A stretch of DNA of 64,000 nucleotides, taken from Oligoflexia bacterium (GTDB lineage: Bacteria; Bdellovibrionota; Bacteriovoracia; Bacteriovoracales; Bacteriovoracaceae). Under the pieces are notes generated by a model. It saw only the letters and a program-made list of their open reading frames with translations, made no database searches and was not told where the DNA came from. The stretch covers positions 362,350 through 426,349 of the forward strand of contig JAAEST010000053.1 in assembly GCA_024229115.1 (NCBI GenBank), given 5' to 3'. Shown piece after piece: positions 27,874-37,152 of the stretch; position 1 is the first letter of the stretch, and each line of letters begins with the position of its first letter. The position numbers and the translations under genes were made by a program.

Positions 27874-28683
27874 TTAAAAAGACCAGCTTACTTGTGGTCC
27901 TATAGCATTTTGATACCTAAGCATTCCTACTCTTGCATCGTTTTCAAAGACCCAGCGATAGAAAGGATGATTTTTCTTATACTTTGCGGCCTTCCTTACA
28001 CCTTCACTGGCAAATGCACTTAGAAAGAAAGAAGCTGTTACATCGGAAAGCCAGTGTTTATTATCTTGCACTCTTTGCATACTTGAAAGAATAGAAAGAG
28101 CGAGAGGAATTGTTGACCACGCAGGTCCATAGAATTGTAGAGTCTTAAAAAAGAGAGTCATGTAAGGAACAACGTGACCTGAAGGCCAGCTTGAGTCCCC
28201 ACGAAATTCTTTTTCCCAGAAGCTCTCATCACCTGTTACCGGTCTATTGTGAATGCTCACATAACTTAGAAGTCCTGATTCAGCTAAGGCCAAATACATA
28301 GCGGCAAAGTACTCTTTTGCAAACTGGATATGATGATTATTATTTGTATTACGACCATAGTAATAGAATCCTAAATGAAGAAGCGGAAAATTGAAGACAA
28401 CTCCTGCATCTCCTACATGATCGACTATATTTTTTATCTCCGTTCCACCATAGCGAGTCTGGATTCTGTCATCATTTTCGAAGGCATACCAAACAGAAGG
28501 AACGGCAGCTCCCATATAATAGAGATTCGATTTTGTTTGAAATTGAGTATAGGCACCTTCGAATAGGAGAAAAAATGTTTCTTTTAGATCAACCCAAGAT
28601 TGGCTTTCTTTAGTATCTGACTCAGCATGAAGTGAACCCGTCAGTAAGCCCACTGTTAACAACATTAGAATAAATTTTTTCAA
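27874..28683 (-). CDS. PAP2-family lipid phosphatase
   Basis: A 269-residue protein with a signal peptide (residues 1-20, TGSLHAES region) and a PAP2 phosphatase core: RPVTGDE, SSWPSGHV (the PSGH motif) and QRVQDNKHWLSDV (the RxxxxxHxxxD motif). PAP2 enzymes remove phosphate from lipid phosphates such as phosphatidate or sphingoid-base and ceramide phosphates, usually on the periplasmic side. It starts 2 bases after the stop of the fatty-acid hydroxylase gene, so the two are made together. Position next to the ceramide operon suggests a sphingolipid phosphate as substrate, which is inference. Confidence 0.83.
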   Translation of the reverse strand: MKKFILMLLTVGLLTGSLHAESDTKESQSWVDLKETFFLLFEGAYTQFQTKSNLYYMGAAVPSVWYAFENDDRIQTRYGGTEIKNIVDHVGDAGVVFNFPLLHLGFYYYGRNTNNNHHIQFAKEYFAAMYLALAESGLLSYVSIHNRPVTGDESFWEKEFRGDSSWPSGHVVPYMTLFFKTLQFYGPAWSTIPLALSILSSMQRVQDNKHWLSDVTASFFLSAFASEGVRKAAKYKKNHPFYRWVFENDARVGMLRYQNAIGPQVSWSF

Positions 28684-28685
28684 AA

Positions 28686-29306
28686 TTACTTCCTATCTTT
28701 TTTAGGTCCGGTCACAGTTCTAAAAACATAGTCCCATAGAGGATTAGAAACACCATACTTACTTTCTTCCTTGGCATGGTGATGTCTCAAATGAAATTTT
28801 CTTAAATACCTTCCAACTTTAGATGTCATTGGAAAGTGATGAGTAGCATAGTGGATATAATCATAGCAAAGGTACCCAACGATAAACCATGCCATGAAGA
28901 CTTCAATAAACTTTCCTGGAATAACCAGTGAGAAGAGTGAGTAAAGAAGAACCATTAATAGAACACCTGGAACTGGTGGCATCACTAATCTTGTCGCATC
29001 ATCTGGATCATCATGATGAATCCCGTGAAATAGAAAGATTAGCTTTTTTCCTACTTCTGATTTAGCTGGATAGTGAAAGAGAAAACGGTGAACTGTGTAC
29101 TCCGTAAAAGTCCACACAAGCATTCCAATCAAAAACCAAACACCAAAGTCAGCAATAGAAATCTGCTTTACTGTAAACGCCTGCCAAAATAAGTAAAGAG
29201 CAACTGGCGACCACATCACTAATGGAGTGATTGGATGTACGTGAGTAAGTGATTCTAAAAAATCGTTTTCAAATAAACGAATCGAGCTTTGACTTCTTCT
29301 GGCCAC
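28686..29306 (-). CDS. FA2H-like fatty acid 2-hydroxylase
   Basis: A 206-residue di-iron membrane hydroxylase. The histidine clusters are HRFLFH (His73, His78), HGIHH (94, 97, 98), HYATHH (152, 156, 157) and HLRHHH (172, 175-177). Segments such as RLVMPPVPG, GYLCYDYIHY and YGVSNPLWDYVF match eukaryotic FA2H/Scs7 proteins, which 2-hydroxylate the N-acyl chain of ceramide, more closely than carotenoid or sterol hydroxylases. Four hydrophobic segments fit the membrane topology. It heads a minus-strand unit with the PAP2 gene, next to the ceramide operon. The likely product is 2-hydroxy fatty acid for ceramide. It needs an electron donor not seen here. Confidence 0.85.
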   Translation of the reverse strand: MARRSQSSIRLFENDFLESLTHVHPITPLVMWSPVALYLFWQAFTVKQISIADFGVWFLIGMLVWTFTEYTVHRFLFHYPAKSEVGKKLIFLFHGIHHDDPDDATRLVMPPVPGVLLMVLLYSLFSLVIPGKFIEVFMAWFIVGYLCYDYIHYATHHFPMTSKVGRYLRKFHLRHHHAKEESKYGVSNPLWDYVFRTVTGPKKDRK

Positions 29307-29414
29307 TTTATATCCTTAGAAATTATCAATTTACCGCACCAAGCTATAACAAAATTAATAGCTTGTAAATCGACAATTCACTGATAAAAACAAGATGTTT
29401 AACAGCTTTTTGGG

Positions 29415-29420
29415 TATAAT
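29415..29420 (+). promoter_or_regulatory. Perfect -10 box close to the start codon
   Basis: TATAAT lies only 8 bases before the ATG at 29429. If used, transcription would begin about 1-2 bases before, or at, the start codon, which predicts a leaderless mRNA. The -35 region is poor. Confidence 0.4.
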
Positions 29421-29428
29421 CGGACATT

Positions 29429-30112
29429 ATGAAAAGACTTATATGTATAATCACTATTTTAGTTATTAACGCAATGCCTCCTATAGCCAAAACACCTATT
29501 GCCTTTAGCCCGCTTAACCTTCTTTCGGAAGAACAGTTTAAAGATCTCGAAAATGGAAAGATGGTGATCGTTAAAGAAAAGTTAAAGGATTATGTTTGGC
29601 CTCGTCTTCATGTTTTTAGCTATGTAAAGTCAACTCCACTCAATGCTATGGGAATATTTGCAGCTTATGATCACCAGAAAAATTATGTTCCTAACGTTAT
29701 AAAAAGCAATGTCGTCGAAGTTAAGTCAGCAACTAATATTCTCGTTGAGTATGAGTTGAAAATGCCTTGGCCTTTAGACAATGGAGTATATACTCATGGG
29801 CATCACCTCAATAAAAGTGAACAAGGTTATAAGCTTGACTGGTACCTCGTAAAATCCAACTCAGCTGATCATGTGGAAGGTTACGCAATTTTTAGAAACT
29901 GGGGAAAGAAAACTCTGATGTATTACAACTCGCTAGTTGATCCAAAAAGTATTTTTGGTGGTGTACTAAAAAAACTGATGGTGAAAGATGTGGAAAAAAC
30001 TTTGAAGGCAATTATTAAAGAAATTGAAGTAGTTGATCAAAGTAAACCAGAGCTTAAACAAAAATACTCTGACAAAATTACCAAGGCCCTTCAGGGTAAA
30101 AAACCTTACTAA
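29429..30112 (+). CDS. Secreted protein, possibly START/SRPBCC-like
   Basis: A 227-residue protein with a signal peptide (residues 1-20). The sequence has features reminiscent of SRPBCC/START lipid-binding folds: YVWPRLHVFSYVKSTPLNAMGIFAAYDHQKNYVP, then ELKMPWPLDNGVYTHG and GYAIFRNWGKKTLMYY; the order fits alternating strands and a C-terminal helix. This is a weak, pattern-level similarity. It is divergent from the hydroxylase/PAP2 unit and could act on a periplasmic lipid, but nothing in the sequence proves it. The start is supported by the -10 box just upstream; no ribosome site is visible. Confidence 0.6.
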   Translation: MKRLICIITILVINAMPPIAKTPIAFSPLNLLSEEQFKDLENGKMVIVKEKLKDYVWPRLHVFSYVKSTPLNAMGIFAAYDHQKNYVPNVIKSNVVEVKSATNILVEYELKMPWPLDNGVYTHGHHLNKSEQGYKLDWYLVKSNSADHVEGYAIFRNWGKKTLMYYNSLVDPKSIFGGVLKKLMVKDVEKTLKAIIKEIEVVDQSKPELKQKYSDKITKALQGKKPY

Positions 30113-30290
30113 AATATTTAGTATCTTATGATATCGGCCAGTTACAATTACACTGTAAAGTTAATCAGTTTTTAACTAATTCTCGTTTATAAATGAGTAA
30201 TGAATTGTAAGAAATGCTTCCTTTCACTATGAGCAAGGTAGTCATAAAATTTTAATACAGAGACGAAAGCCACATAAATATAAGAGCAAT

Positions 30291-30332
30291 CGGCGATAGA
30301 AAAATGGATTTTGAAGTCGCCGTTTTCTTTTC
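30291..30332 (+). terminator. Weak hairpin terminator
   Basis: CGGCGA (30291-30296) can pair with TCGCCG (30317-30322) across a 20-base loop, followed by TTTTCTTTT. It lies 180 bases after the START-like gene and just before the end of the opposing oxidoreductase gene. Confidence 0.4.
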
Positions 30333-30335
30333 TTC

Positions 30336-31793
30336 CTAGAAATTTTCATCCACTAAATTTTGAGCTCCAAGCATAACGGATACAATTCCTTGTCCTGGAA
30401 AAACATTATCCCCTACAAGAAAAAATCCATTTCCAAGCATATTATTCTTTGGAAAAATCAATGGATGATTTTGAATTTTGTGAGGCAATCCACCTACAAG
30501 ACCTTCATGCCTCTTAGTAAAATGAACAAAAGTCTTAGGTGTGCCCATTTCAAAATGTCTAAAGTCAAAGCTCATATCTGGAAAAACCTTTTTTAAAATC
30601 TTTATAAATTTCTCTGAAATTTGATTTTTAAATTCTAGATATTCAGTTTCACTCATTTCAAAATTAAAGTTTTTAAAATGAGTTGAAGCTGTAAAAGTCT
30701 GATAACCATCCGGAGCTTTTAAACGGTCATCAATGGCCGAGACACTGATAAATAAGCTACCTGACTCACTTTCAATAAGTTCATCTTTCTCATAATGATA
30801 TTGATGATAAAGACTATCATTATCCTTTAAAAAATTTTCCGTTGCGACATAGAAAGTAAGAGCACTGTACTCCCCGATATAGTTTTCAGACTTTTCGACT
30901 AACTTTTTGTTTTCATAAATTTTAGCAGTATTTTGGAGAGGAAGATTACTAATCACATAATCAAATTTTTCTTTTTGAAAAATTCCTTTTCCTTTTTTTA
31001 ATTCGTAAGTAAGTTCAAAAAAATCTGTCATTTTCTTAACTCGATTTACATGCGTGCGCATTTGAATCTTAACATTTCCTTCTATTAACTTATCTAAAAT
31101 TTTTAAAGACAACTCACTCACTCCTCCCTCACAGTATTTCATATCTTCAGGATAAGTTAGGCCAAGGGTAGAAAGTAAGTAATTAACTTCAGACGTCTTT
31201 GTCTGGGTACTAATAATCAATTGTTCATCAAGAAATTTTAAATACTCTTGATTTGTAATATTTTTCGAAAGAAGTTTTTCACCTAAGGTTTTAAAACTAT
31301 TAATTCCAAGAGTAGAAGAAGTTTTTAACTTCATTCCTAACGAAAGAGCTTTTTTTAAATTTGTAGGAGGCAATGAATTTAATAAATCAAGATTATCCCA
31401 GGATAGATCGGATAAGTTTTCTACTTCCCTCCATAGTTGATCATGGTCGATATCTGGCCAATGCTTTTTGAGTTCCTCATGCCAGTGCTCTCTATTCTTG
31501 TAACGACGAATTTTCTTTCCACTTCCATAAATAGTCATGGGAATTTCTAAATCTTTAGTTATAAGATCAATATTATTTTCTTTTAAGAAGTTTTCGAGAA
31601 AGGAATTTTCTCTAAATCCACTCAAGGTGGTGGCACCAACATCAAACCGAAACTTTCCTCTTTTGAAAAAACTAGCACAGCCACCAACGTAATAGTGGGA
31701 TTCAAATATCGTGACTTGATATCCTTTCTTGGCCAACAGCAGGGCCGTAGTTAAACCTCCTACACCTGCTCCAATAATTGCTACTCTCTTCAT
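30336..31793 (-). CDS. CrtI/CrtISO-like FAD-dependent oxidoreductase
   Basis: A 485-residue phytoene desaturase-family flavoprotein. The FAD-binding Rossmann motif is VAIIGAGVGGLTTALLLA at the N-terminus with FESHYYVGG and DVGATTLSG after it, and the family C-terminal motif is LVGDNVFPGQGI. Members desaturate or isomerise carotenoids or reduce polyenes such as retinol. No phytoene synthase or other carotenoid gene is nearby, so the substrate is open. The gene is alone and has a low-complexity, Lys-rich composition. There is no signal peptide. Confidence 0.82.
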   Translation of the reverse strand: MKRVAIIGAGVGGLTTALLLAKKGYQVTIFESHYYVGGCASFFKRGKFRFDVGATTLSGFRENSFLENFLKENNIDLITKDLEIPMTIYGSGKKIRRYKNREHWHEELKKHWPDIDHDQLWREVENLSDLSWDNLDLLNSLPPTNLKKALSLGMKLKTSSTLGINSFKTLGEKLLSKNITNQEYLKFLDEQLIISTQTKTSEVNYLLSTLGLTYPEDMKYCEGGVSELSLKILDKLIEGNVKIQMRTHVNRVKKMTDFFELTYELKKGKGIFQKEKFDYVISNLPLQNTAKIYENKKLVEKSENYIGEYSALTFYVATENFLKDNDSLYHQYHYEKDELIESESGSLFISVSAIDDRLKAPDGYQTFTASTHFKNFNFEMSETEYLEFKNQISEKFIKILKKVFPDMSFDFRHFEMGTPKTFVHFTKRHEGLVGGLPHKIQNHPLIFPKNNMLGNGFFLVGDNVFPGQGIVSVMLGAQNLVDENF

Positions 31794-32026
31794 ATTTTCA
31801 TCATACGCCTTTTAAAAAAAGGGTATATAGAAGATGCTAGACGTCTAACTAATTTCGAATTGTTTAATATCAATAATTTCAATGACTTAAATATCTAGAT
31901 TTCTTCATCAAAAACTCAAATTTTGCTCTCTAAATACCGATAATTATTCAGGGTATTAAGGTGCGACGAGAATTTTTGCCAGTCTTAACTAGAGTGAAAA
32001 ATTATTGAAAAGCTAAATCCCTGAAA

Positions 32027-35000
32027 TTGCAAACACTGAATGGCCACTTGCCCTTGAGTGATAAAATAAAAAACAACTATTTAGGTTGGGTATATTTGAT
32101 TAAAACATTGTTTATCCACATTCTCGCTCTTTTCTTCCTTGCTGGTTGTATGCAAGGTGGAACTAAGGCACCGAAGAAAATAAAAGGGGCAACAACACCT
32201 GCTGCTCCTGGAATTACTTCAGTCTCACCTTCTACAGGATTAAATACTGGTGGATATACTCTTGTTGTTTCTGGTTCTGGTTTTACTTCTGGAGCGACAG
32301 TCGATATCGGAACAGCTTCTTGTGGATCTGTTCTATTTATAAATAGTGGGAGAATTAGTTGTTCTGTCCCTGCTGGAACAGTAGGTACTTATGATGTGAC
32401 TGTTAGAAATCCTGATGGTCAAACGATGGTTTCAACAAGTGCTTTCACTTATCGATATCCACTGCCTGTCGTTTCTACTGTCTCTCCAAGCTCTGGTGCT
32501 TTAGCCGGGGGAACGACTCTAACAATCACTGGTAATGAATTTAGAACTGGTGCAACTGTAACTGTAGGTGGAGCTAATTGCTCTGGTGTTACGATCTCTT
32601 CGCCAGCATCGCTCACTTGTACAACAACGGCCAGAGCTGCTGGTCTTGTGGATATTGTGGTGACAAATACAGACTCACAATCAGGAACACTTTCTAACGC
32701 TTATACTTATCAAGCAGCGCCGACTATTACTTCGATCACTCCAAGTGCTGGACCTCTTTCTGGAGTAACCCCTATTACGATTACAGGAACTGGCTTTCTC
32801 ACAGGGGCCACTGTTGATCTTGGTGGCTCTCCTTGTTTTGGAATTATTGTTAATAGCTCTACAAGTATCTCTTGTACAACAAGTGCACATGCTGCTGGTG
32901 CAGTGACGGCCACTGTAACTAATACAGATACACAAACAGGAACATTGGCCAATGCTTTTACCTATCAGCCGGCACCAACAGTAACTTCTATAGCTCCAAC
33001 TAGTGGACTGTCTATTGGTGGAACTGCCGTAACGATTACTGGTACTAATTTTGTAACTGGAGCTACAGTTGATATTGGTGGGGCAACCTGTACTAGTACT
33101 GTCGTTGTTAGTGCAACTAGCATTACTTGTAATGTTGGAGCAAGTGCTGCAGGAACTTACGCTGTTACAGTGACCAATGCTGACTCTCAAAGCAATAGCC
33201 TTGCAGGAGCATTCACATATACTCCTGCACCTTCAATTACCTCAGTAGCACTTTCGGCGGGACCACTTGCTGGTGGAGTTATGATTACACTGACAGGGAG
33301 TAACTTTGTAACTGGTGCAACAGTGACTGTTGGTGGGTCTGCTTGTGGTGGTGTGACTGTCGTCAATCCATTATCTATTACTTGTACAACTCCGGCGTTA
33401 CCGGCTGGAACATATCCTATTGTCGTTACTAATCCAGATACGCAAACAGGAACTCTTGCCAATGCTTACACATATCAAGCCGCACCTACTGTAACTTCAG
33501 TATCTCCAGTAACTGGACCACTAGCCGGTGGAACAGTTATTACAATAACGGGAACAAACTTTAGAACTGGAGCCAATGTCGATGTTGTTGGTTCAGCATG
33601 TACTCTTATTAATGTCGTCAATTCAACAACAATAACATGTACAACTCCAGCTCATGGTGGAGGTAATGGAAATATTGTTGTTACTAATTCAGATAATCAA
33701 TCAGCAACACTAGCAAGTGCCTTCACTTTTCAAGGTCCTCCAACAGTGACTTCTGTTGTGCCGGCCAATGGTGTTGATGATGGTGGAACAGCCGTAACGA
33801 TCAATGGGACGAACTTTGCTGCCGACTTAACTGGTGTCGACTTTGGTGGAAGCGCTTGTACCGGAGTAACATGGGTTAACAACACTCAACTTACTTGTAC
33901 GACTTCAGCTCATGCTTCTGGAGCGGTCACTGTCACTGTTTCAAATAATGATGGGCAATCTGGAGGAACAGCAAGTGCTTACACTTATGATCCAAATCCA
34001 ACGGTTACGAGTATCACTCCAAGTAATGGTATTTTAGCAGGTGGAACAGCCGTTACTATTAATGGTTCAGACTTTGTTTCTGGTGCCACTGTTGATCTTG
34101 GAGGAAGTGCCTGTACTCCTGTTGTTTTTGTAAGTTCAACACAATTAACTTGTACTACGACCGCTCACATTGCGGGAGCAGTTAACGTCACAGTGACGAA
34201 TCCAGATACTCAGACAGGTGCTTTGGCTGCCGGTTATACCTATGATCCTAACCCTACCGTAACATCAGTGACAAACTCTGCTGGAACGACCTTGGGTGGA
34301 ACAGTTGTAACAGTTGCTGGTGCTGATTTTGTTTCTGGTGCAACCGTTGACTTCGGAGGGAGTGCTTGTACGCCAGTAACTTTCGTAAACTCAGCGACCC
34401 TTACTTGTACAACAACGGCTCATGCCGCAGGAGCAACACTAGTAACAGTGACCAACCCAGATACTCAGACAGGAACACTTGCAAGTGGATTCACTTATCA
34501 AGTCGCCCCAACTCTCACTAATGTTTCTCCAAGTTTTGGACCAGTTGCTGGTGGACAGACTGTTACTTTAACAGGAACAGGTTTTGTTGCTGGAGCCACT
34601 GTCGACTTTGGAGGTAGTGCTTGTACCGGCGTCAACGTGATTTCAGCCACAACTATTTCTTGTATTACTTCTGGTCATGCTAGTGGAGCTGTCTCAGTTA
34701 CTGTAACCAATGCTGATACTCAGTCAGTTACTTTACCGACTGGTTATATTTATATTCCGGCACCTACTGTAACAGGAGTAGCTCCAGGTTCTGGGCCAAC
34801 CGCTGGAGGAACTGCGATCACAGTTACTGGAACAAACTTCTTAGCCGGGGCAACAGTTGATATTGGCGGAAGTAATTGTGGAACAGTCGTTGTCGTCAAC
34901 TCGACAACAATTACCTGTACTACAACTGCTCATGCAACAGGAACTGAAACAGTAACTGTCACAAACTCAGATGGGCAAAGCGGAAATCTTGCTGCTTCCT

Positions 35001-37144
35001 TTGAATATATCCCAGCTCCAACTGTAACGAATGTCTCTTTAAATGCTGGTGCCCTTGCAGGAGGAACTGCAGTCACTATCACCGGAACAGGCTTTAGGGC
35101 CGGTGCCACTGTTGACTTTGGAGGTAGTAACTGTGGTGGAGTCACAGTTGTTAGTGCCACATCCATAACATGTACAACGACTGCTCATGCCGCAGGAGCT
35201 GTTACCGTGACAGTAACAAACACAGACACTCAATCTGGAAACTTAGCTTCAGCTTATACTTATCAAGCCGCACCTACAGTTGGTGGAGTTGCCCCAGCTA
35301 ATGGAATTCTTGCCGGTGGTACGGCCATTACTATTACTGGTACAGGATTTGTTGCTGGTGCTACTGTTGATATTGGTGGCGTTGCTTGTACTGGCGTAAG
35401 TGTACCAGCCGCAACAACAATTAATTGTACAACTGGTGCCAATACTGTTGGTGCTAAAACTGTTACCGTAACTAATGCTGATACTCAAAGTGGTAATCTT
35501 GCAGCTGCTTTTACTTATGACCCTGCACCAACGGTTACTTCAGTGGCCTTACCTGCCGGACCACTTGCTGGTGGTGCTGGAGTTACTATTAATGGATCTG
35601 ATTTTGTATCAGGAGCAACGGTTACAATTGGCGGGGCTTCTTGTACTGGCGTAGCCTTTGTAAGTGCTACTCAGTTAACATGTACAACTCCTGCTGGTTT
35701 TGCTGGTGGACAAACAGTAATCGTAGTCAACCCAGATACTCAGCAAGGTAATCTTGCCAATGGATACACTTATCAGCCTGCCCCAACTGTTACGGGAATT
35801 ACTCCAAGTGCTGGAGCTCTAGCAGGTGGAACACTTCTTACGGTTACGGGAACTGGTTTTGTAACCGGAGCTACAGTTGATCTAGGTGGAAGTAACTGTG
35901 GTGGTGTGACAGTCGTTAACTCAACAACAATAACATGTACCACGACCGCCCATGCGGCTGGTGCCGTAACTGCAACAGTAACTAATACTGATACTCAAAG
36001 TGGAAACTTGGCTTCTGCCTATACTTATCAAGCTGCTCCTACTGTTGGTGGAGTCGCACCAGTAAGAGGAGTTACAGCTGGAGGAACTGCAGTCACAATT
36101 ACCGGTACAGGATTCCTAGCCGGTGCCTCTGTTGATTTTGGGGGAAGCGCTTGTGGAAGTGTTGTTGTGGTCAATGCGACGACAATTACATGTACAACAA
36201 CTTCTCATGCTGCTGGAGCAGTAACTGTCACAGTGACAAACTCTGATACTCAATCAGGAAATCAAGCAACTGCTTATACCTATGATCCACCTCCAACAGT
36301 AAGTGGTGTTTCTCCTACAAGTGGTATTCTCGCAGGAGGTACAGCTGTTACCATCACAGGAACTGGTTTCTTAGCAGGTGCGACTGTCGATTTTGGTGGA
36401 AGTAATTGTGGTGGTGTGACTGTTGTGAGTGCGACCAGCATAACTTGTACAACGACGGCTCATGCAACTGGTGCAGTGACAGTAACTGTAACTAATACTG
36501 ATACTCAATCTGGTAATTTAGCTTCGGCCTATACATATGATCCTAATCCTACTGTGACTTCAGTTAGTCCTACATCTGGAGCGACAACGGGATCTACCTT
36601 AGTTACTGTTAATGGTACTAATTTTGTGAGTGGTGCCACTGTTGATTTTGGTGGAAGTGCCTGTACTCCTGTTACATTTGTAAACTCAACACAACTTACA
36701 TGTACGACGACTGCTCATGTAGCAGGTGCCGTTACGGCGACAGTGACTAATCCGGATACACAGACAGGTGCCTTAGCATCAGCCTTTACTTATGCAACGT
36801 TGGCCAATCTTAATTGGGTTGTAGGTGGTGCTTCACCTACTCCTCCGAATCCAGATAATTATGGTTCGACAGCGACAAATGTTACACATACCTTTACACT
36901 TACAAATAATGGTGGTGTTACTTCAGGAACAATCTCTGTTTATATGTCGGGAAGTGCTCCGGCAGCATTCCTTGTCGGAACTGATACCTGCTCTGGCACA
37001 ACCTTAGCTCCTGCAGGAACTTGTACCGTACAATTAACCTTTCTAGGAGCATTCCTTGGAACAGGAACATATAATGCAAATATAGAAGCTACGGCAACTT
37101 CAAGTGGTACAGCAGTTAATGCAGTTATTGGAACAAGGCCATAG
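32027..37144 (+). CDS. Giant IPT/TIG-repeat surface lipoprotein
   Basis: A 1705-residue protein with a lipoprotein signal (FFLAGC, lipobox Cys41) followed by 18 tandem IPT/TIG immunoglobulin-like repeats of about 86 residues and a C-terminal domain of about 105 residues. Each repeat opens with PTVTSVSPxxGxxxGGT and most carry two conserved cysteines, in GGSxC and ITCTT, that could form a disulfide per repeat. The long rod and lipid anchor suggest an outer-membrane surface adhesin or recognition protein. No ATG is present before the lipobox: candidate starts are TTG at 32027 and TTG at 32096, the latter giving a short, normal lipoprotein signal. A secreted beta-propeller-like protein follows 8 bases later. 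Confidence 0.85.
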   Translation: MQTLNGHLPLSDKIKNNYLGWVYLIKTLFIHILALFFLAGCMQGGTKAPKKIKGATTPAAPGITSVSPSTGLNTGGYTLVVSGSGFTSGATVDIGTASCGSVLFINSGRISCSVPAGTVGTYDVTVRNPDGQTMVSTSAFTYRYPLPVVSTVSPSSGALAGGTTLTITGNEFRTGATVTVGGANCSGVTISSPASLTCTTTARAAGLVDIVVTNTDSQSGTLSNAYTYQAAPTITSITPSAGPLSGVTPITITGTGFLTGATVDLGGSPCFGIIVNSSTSISCTTSAHAAGAVTATVTNTDTQTGTLANAFTYQPAPTVTSIAPTSGLSIGGTAVTITGTNFVTGATVDIGGATCTSTVVVSATSITCNVGASAAGTYAVTVTNADSQSNSLAGAFTYTPAPSITSVALSAGPLAGGVMITLTGSNFVTGATVTVGGSACGGVTVVNPLSITCTTPALPAGTYPIVVTNPDTQTGTLANAYTYQAAPTVTSVSPVTGPLAGGTVITITGTNFRTGANVDVVGSACTLINVVNSTTITCTTPAHGGGNGNIVVTNSDNQSATLASAFTFQGPPTVTSVVPANGVDDGGTAVTINGTNFAADLTGVDFGGSACTGVTWVNNTQLTCTTSAHASGAVTVTVSNNDGQSGGTASAYTYDPNPTVTSITPSNGILAGGTAVTINGSDFVSGATVDLGGSACTPVVFVSSTQLTCTTTAHIAGAVNVTVTNPDTQTGALAAGYTYDPNPTVTSVTNSAGTTLGGTVVTVAGADFVSGATVDFGGSACTPVTFVNSATLTCTTTAHAAGATLVTVTNPDTQTGTLASGFTYQVAPTLTNVSPSFGPVAGGQTVTLTGTGFVAGATVDFGGSACTGVNVISATTISCITSGHASGAVSVTVTNADTQSVTLPTGYIYIPAPTVTGVAPGSGPTAGGTAITVTGTNFLAGATVDIGGSNCGTVVVVNSTTITCTTTAHATGTETVTVTNSDGQSGNLAASFEYIPAPTVTNVSLNAGALAGGTAVTITGTGFRAGATVDFGGSNCGGVTVVSATSITCTTTAHAAGAVTVTVTNTDTQSGNLASAYTYQAAPTVGGVAPANGILAGGTAITITGTGFVAGATVDIGGVACTGVSVPAATTINCTTGANTVGAKTVTVTNADTQSGNLAAAFTYDPAPTVTSVALPAGPLAGGAGVTINGSDFVSGATVTIGGASCTGVAFVSATQLTCTTPAGFAGGQTVIVVNPDTQQGNLANGYTYQPAPTVTGITPSAGALAGGTLLTVTGTGFVTGATVDLGGSNCGGVTVVNSTTITCTTTAHAAGAVTATVTNTDTQSGNLASAYTYQAAPTVGGVAPVRGVTAGGTAVTITGTGFLAGASVDFGGSACGSVVVVNATTITCTTTSHAAGAVTVTVTNSDTQSGNQATAYTYDPPPTVSGVSPTSGILAGGTAVTITGTGFLAGATVDFGGSNCGGVTVVSATSITCTTTAHATGAVTVTVTNTDTQSGNLASAYTYDPNPTVTSVSPTSGATTGSTLVTVNGTNFVSGATVDFGGSACTPVTFVNSTQLTCTTTAHVAGAVTATVTNPDTQTGALASAFTYATLANLNWVVGGASPTPPNPDNYGSTATNVTHTFTLTNNGGVTSGTISVYMSGSAPAAFLVGTDTCSGTTLAPAGTCTVQLTFLGAFLGTGTYNANIEATATSSGTAVNAVIGTRP
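32207..36793 (+). repeat. 18 tandem IPT/TIG repeats (about 258 bases each)
   Basis: About 4.6 kb of direct repeats encoding the IPT domains. Individual units are diverged, but some, such as repeats 12, 15 and 17, are very alike, including the run from GGSNCGGVTVV to TDTQSGNLASAYTY. This points to gene conversion or recent duplication within the gene. The low diversity also gives long open frames on the other strand, which are not genes. Confidence 0.9.
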
Positions 37145-37152
37145 GAAATATT

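Noticed and set aside
28375..28566. A small plus-strand gene over the PAP2 gene
   Set aside because: It overlaps the conserved PAP2 reading frame entirely and shows no signal.
32681..35488. Several open frames on the minus strand inside the IPT gene
   Set aside because: They are low-complexity Ser/Cys/Thr-rich or Val/Pro-rich translations of the repeats and have no ribosome sites; they follow from the repeat composition.
32207..36793. Regular direct repeats that could suggest a CRISPR or satellite array
   Set aside because: The 258-base period encodes continuous IPT domains in one frame, with no spacers or short palindromic repeats.
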